A stretch of 64,000 nt of DNA from JBAZMA01 sp041649995 (lineage in GTDB: Bacteria; Omnitrophota; Gorgyraeia; Velamenicoccales; Velamenicoccaceae): NCBI GenBank assembly GCA_041649995.1, contig JBAZMA010000001.1, positions 273,683 to 337,682 of the forward strand. Direction: 5' to 3'. Below are positions 61,471 through 64,000 of the stretch, piece by piece. Both the position numbers and the translations under genes were made by a program. The notes under the pieces were generated by a model. The model was not told where the DNA came from. It worked only from the letters and a program-made list of their open reading frames with translations, and did not search any database. Each line of letters begins with the position of its first letter. Positions within the stretch are counted from its first letter, which is position 1.

Positions 61471-62613
61471 ATGAATTCATTCAGCTTCCGAATCACCCAT
61501 AACGACCCAAACTCAAAAGCCCGCGCCGGAGTGCTTCAGCTGGAACGCGGCGCGATTGAAACGCCTGTCTTTATGCCTGTGGGCACCCAGGCTACGGTCA
61601 AATCGTTGTCTCCGCGGGAGCTGGAGGAGGCCGGGGCCCAGATCATTTTGAGCAATGCTTATCATCTGTATCTGCGGCCTGGAATGGATATTATCCGGGA
61701 AGCGGGCGGATTGCACCGTTTCATGAATTGGTCCAGGCCGGTTTTGACAGACAGCGGGGGATATCAGGTCTTCAGCCTGTCTTTGCTGCGAAAAATCAAG
61801 GATGAGGGCGTGGAATTTCAGTCCCACCTGGATGGTTCCCGCCATTTTCTCACCCCTGAGGCTGTTATTGGCATCCAAAACACCCTGGGATCGGATATTA
61901 TGATGCCCCTGGATGAGTGTGTCCATTACCCCGCGTCTTTTGACCTTGCCGAAAAAGCCGTGGACAGGACCACCCACTGGGCCTTGAGGTCAAAAAAGGA
62001 ATGGGAAAAAAGCCGGCAGGGGGTCCTTTTCGGGATTGTGCAGGGATCCACCTATCCGGAATTGAGGAAAAAGGCCGCAGAAGAGCTCAAAAGCGTTGGT
62101 TTTCAAGGATATGCGCTGGGAGGAATAAGTGTTGGCGAACCCCAGGACCTGTTGTATAATATGCTCTCTTTTTCATTGCCGGAAATGCCTGAAGCCTCGC
62201 CCAGGTATGTGATGGGCATCGGGCTGCCGGAGGATATCTTAGAGGCCATTTCCCTGGGAGCCGACATGTTTGATTGTGTTGTGCCTACCAGATACGGCCG
62301 TAACGGCTCGGCATTCACAAGCCAGGGCAAGATCACGGTCCGTAACGGGGCCTATAGCCGGGACCAGGGCCCCTTGGACCCTGAATGCGGCTGTTATTGC
62401 TGCCGGAATTTTTCCCGCAGTTATTTAAGGCATCTTTTCAATACGGGCGAGATCCTGGGTTTGAGGCTGGTCTCCAGCCACAATATCCATTTTTTCCTGT
62501 CTTTGGCGCGCCGGGCCCGGGCCGCGGTGTGCGAAGGCCGTTTCGCCCAATTTAAGAAAGATTTTCTGTCCGGATATTCTTCAACGCCTCCTGCGAGCTC
62601 AAAGGTTAGTTGA
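61471..62613 (+). CDS. tgt: tRNA-guanine transglycosylase
   Basis: Exchanges guanine-34 for preQ1 in queuosine tRNAs. TPVFMPVGTQATVKSLSP opens the barrel, the active-site Asp94 is in VLTDSGGYQV, the second Asp in DMFDCVVPTRYGRNG (about 269), and the zinc site is CGCYCC (about 307-312) plus a downstream His. 380 aa is normal. It lies in an AT-rich leader with no clear ribosome site and overlaps trmD by 1 nt. Confidence 0.95.
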   Translation: MNSFSFRITHNDPNSKARAGVLQLERGAIETPVFMPVGTQATVKSLSPRELEEAGAQIILSNAYHLYLRPGMDIIREAGGLHRFMNWSRPVLTDSGGYQVFSLSLLRKIKDEGVEFQSHLDGSRHFLTPEAVIGIQNTLGSDIMMPLDECVHYPASFDLAEKAVDRTTHWALRSKKEWEKSRQGVLFGIVQGSTYPELRKKAAEELKSVGFQGYALGGISVGEPQDLLYNMLSFSLPEMPEASPRYVMGIGLPEDILEAISLGADMFDCVVPTRYGRNGSAFTSQGKITVRNGAYSRDQGPLDPECGCYCCRNFSRSYLRHLFNTGEILGLRLVSSHNIHFFLSLARRARAAVCEGRFAQFKKDFLSGYSSTPPASSKVS

Positions 62614-63299
62614 TGCGCATAGACGTTTTGACAATTTTTCCGTCGATGTTTGACGCGGTGCTTGGCGAATCCATTGTGAAGCGGGCCCGGGAGGCCCGTA
62701 AGGCCGCGATCGAAGTGCATAATATCCGCGATTATACCCTGGATAAGCACCGCAAAGTTGACGACAGGCCTTATGGGGGCGGCTCAGGCATGGTGATGTC
62801 CGCGCAGCCGGTTTTTTCCTGTTGTAAGAGTGTTTTGAAAAAGACCAGGGTTGCAAAATCCAAAAGAAGCGTCATCCTTCTTTCCCCCAGGGGCCGGACC
62901 CTGACGCAGAAGACAGCTGCCAGGCTTTCCTTAAAGAAGCATCTGGTCCTGATCTGCGGACATTATGAAGGCGTGGACGAGAGGATCGCGGGTCTGATTG
63001 ACGAAGAGATTTCCATCGGAGATTATGTTTTGACGGGAGGGGAATTGCCCGCCATGGTCCTGATCGATGCCGTGGTCAGGCTCCTGCCGGGCGTCCTGGG
63101 GAACGCGGATTCCGCGCTTCAGGAGAGTTTCCAGGATAGTCTTCTGGAATATCCCCAATACACGAGGCCGGCGGTGTTTCAGGGCAAACGCGTGCCGGGG
63201 GTTTTGTTGTCCGGCAACCATCCCGCCATCGCCGAATGGCGCCATCGCCAGGCGCTGGCCGTGACGAAAAAAAGAAGGCCGGACCTGCTCAAAAAATAG
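62613..63299 (+). CDS. trmD: tRNA (guanine-N1)-methyltransferase
   Basis: Methylates G37 of tRNAs with the trefoil-knot SPOUT fold. Motifs: DDRPYGGGSGMVM, LICGHYEGVDERI and DYVLTGGELPAMVLIDAVVRLLPGVLGN. 228 aa. ATG 62613 overlaps the tgt stop by 1 nt and follows AAAGG; the preceding TTG is not needed. It precedes rplS as usual, but rpsP and rimM, the normal upstream partners, are replaced by tgt. Confidence 0.95.
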   Translation: MRIDVLTIFPSMFDAVLGESIVKRAREARKAAIEVHNIRDYTLDKHRKVDDRPYGGGSGMVMSAQPVFSCCKSVLKKTRVAKSKRSVILLSPRGRTLTQKTAARLSLKKHLVLICGHYEGVDERIAGLIDEEISIGDYVLTGGELPAMVLIDAVVRLLPGVLGNADSALQESFQDSLLEYPQYTRPAVFQGKRVPGVLLSGNHPAIAEWRHRQALAVTKKRRPDLLKK

Positions 63300-63341
63300 A
63301 AACAATGGAAATAAGGGTTATTCAAAGAAGGAGTGATCATC

Positions 63342-63695
63342 ATGGACAAGATAAAACTCGTTGAGAACATGTTCTCGAAAAAAGAGGGCCTGCCGGATTT
63401 TTCCGTCGGAGATACCGTGAAAGTCCTGGTCAAGATCCCCGAAGGGGATAAGTTCAGGATCCATCCCTTTGAAGGCACGGTCATCGAGAGGCGCGGCCAG
63501 GGATTGACCTCCAGCTTTACCGTCAGGAAAATGTCTTACGGAGAAGGCGTGGAAAGGACCTTTCCTCTTTACGCTCAGACCATTGAAGGCATCGAACTGA
63601 CCAGGAAGGGCAAGGTCAAAAGGGCCAGACTTTATTACCTTCGCAACAGAACGGGTAAAGCTGCCAAGATCGAAGAAAAAAAGCCGGCAGCGTAA
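63342..63695 (+). CDS. rplS: 50S ribosomal protein L19
   Basis: Ribosomal protein at the 30S-50S interface. FSVGDTVKVLVKIPEGDKFRI, PFEGTVIERRGQG, SFTVRKMSYGEGVERTFPL and KVKRARLYYLRNRTGKAAKI are the L19 core. ATG 63342 is preferred (AAGGAG at 63328-63333, 8-nt spacer) over GTG 63333, giving 117 aa. A tandem repeat begins 5 nt after its stop codon. Confidence 0.96.
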   Translation: MDKIKLVENMFSKKEGLPDFSVGDTVKVLVKIPEGDKFRIHPFEGTVIERRGQGLTSSFTVRKMSYGEGVERTFPLYAQTIEGIELTRKGKVKRARLYYLRNRTGKAAKIEEKKPAA

Positions 63696-63699
63696 GGCC

Positions 63700-64000
63700 G
63701 GCACTAAACCGAAAACATTAAGTGTTTGTCCCCTTTTGAGGGGACTTTGCTAAACCTAAAACATTAAGGTATTTCGCTGATTAGGAAGTTAGGGTGCTCG
63801 TCCCTTACAGGGACGGCGCTAAACTGAAAACATTAAGCGTTGTCCCCTTTTTAAGGGGACTTCGCTAAACCTAAAACATTAAGGTATTTCGCTGATTAGG
63901 AAGTTAGGGTGCTCGTCCCTTACAGGGACGGCGCTAAACTGAAAACATTAAGCGTTGTCCCCTTTTTAAGGGGACTTCGCTAAACCTAAAACATTAAGGT
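63700..64000. repeat. 115-bp tandem repeat, at least 2.6 copies, running off the window
   Basis: Units start at 63700, 63815 and 63930 with an exact 115-bp period. Copies 2 and 3 agree completely over the 71 bases of copy 3 that are visible; copy 1 differs at a few places. Each unit has two half-units that begin CTAAAC(C/T)(T/G)AAAACATTAAG and two hairpins: GTCCCC(TT)...GGGGAC (63728-63745, 63842-63860) and GTCCC-TTACA-GGGAC (63800-63814). No gene is seen. Confidence 0.9.

Noticed and set aside
63700..64000. CRISPR array
   Set aside because: The 115-bp units are contiguous and identical, with no unique spacers and no cas genes.

Overview
The window looks like a chromosomal segment of a Gram-negative (diderm), LPS-making bacterium from an uncultured lineage. 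The best guess is Candidatus Omnitrophota (formerly OP3) or a neighbour in the PVC-like part of the tree. This rests on gene mix and style, not on a marker tree: full Kdo/lipid A machinery, Tad/Cpa-type secretion ATPases inside housekeeping operons, a DUF4912 plus GH57 glycogen pair, an archaeal-sized STT3-type oligosaccharyltransferase, and many domain fusions and trimmed housekeeping enzymes. All supported genes lie on the + strand, often overlapping by 1-16 nt. No tRNA, rRNA, IS element, prophage or CRISPR array was seen.

Layout. 1-5.5 kb: end of aroC with a terminator, then aroK-dprA-topA-xer behind a sigma70-like promoter. 5.9-17.3 kb: a tightly overlapping LPS operon with waaA, lpxK, an LpxL acyltransferase fused to an ELM1-like domain, a GT4-GT9 fusion, a GT4, a polysaccharide deacetylase, a GT9 and a GT9-GT9 fusion. 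17.4-18.8 kb: three small envelope proteins around a block of palindromes. 18.9-25.7 kb: an operon behind a near-consensus promoter, with a deoxyhypusine-synthase-like protein, a heptose kinase, kdsB-kdsA-kdsD-kdsC, an LptC/LptA-type protein and lptB. 25.7-34.6 kb: a trigger factor without PPIase domain, clpP, a class V aminotransferase plus serA, a secreted phosphoesterase-like/thioredoxin-like protein, a Re-citrate/homocitrate synthase-type enzyme and purA. 34.8-38.6 kb: an OmpA-type lipoprotein, a coiled-coil membrane protein, DUF4912 and a GH57 branching enzyme. 38.9-54.2 kb: uppS-cdsA-dxr-rseP-ispG, then cpaF-proS-cpaF, rimP-nusA-infB, trpS, scpA and ruvB. 54.2-63.7 kb: queH, a small secreted protein, a short pyruvate kinase, DUF2905, SpoIID-like, queA, an STT3-like protein, tgt, trmD and rplS. 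The window ends inside a 115-bp tandem repeat.

How the genes work together. Arabinose-5-phosphate to Kdo-8-phosphate to Kdo to CMP-Kdo (kdsD, kdsA, kdsC, kdsB) feeds WaaA. LpxK and the LpxL-like protein finish lipid A, and four GT9 and two GT4 domains probably build the core. The LptC/A-like protein and LptB belong to the export bridge. UppS, CdsA, Dxr and IspG supply lipid carriers and phospholipid precursors. QueH, QueA and Tgt belong to queuosine tRNA modification.

The most unusual points are the domain fusions in the LPS genes, the DHS-like protein heading the Kdo operon, the domain-trimmed trigger factor, prolyl-tRNA synthetase and pyruvate kinase, the two CpaF ATPases flanking proS, and four structurally different repeat blocks between genes. 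Functions are inferred from recognisable motifs; no database search was possible.
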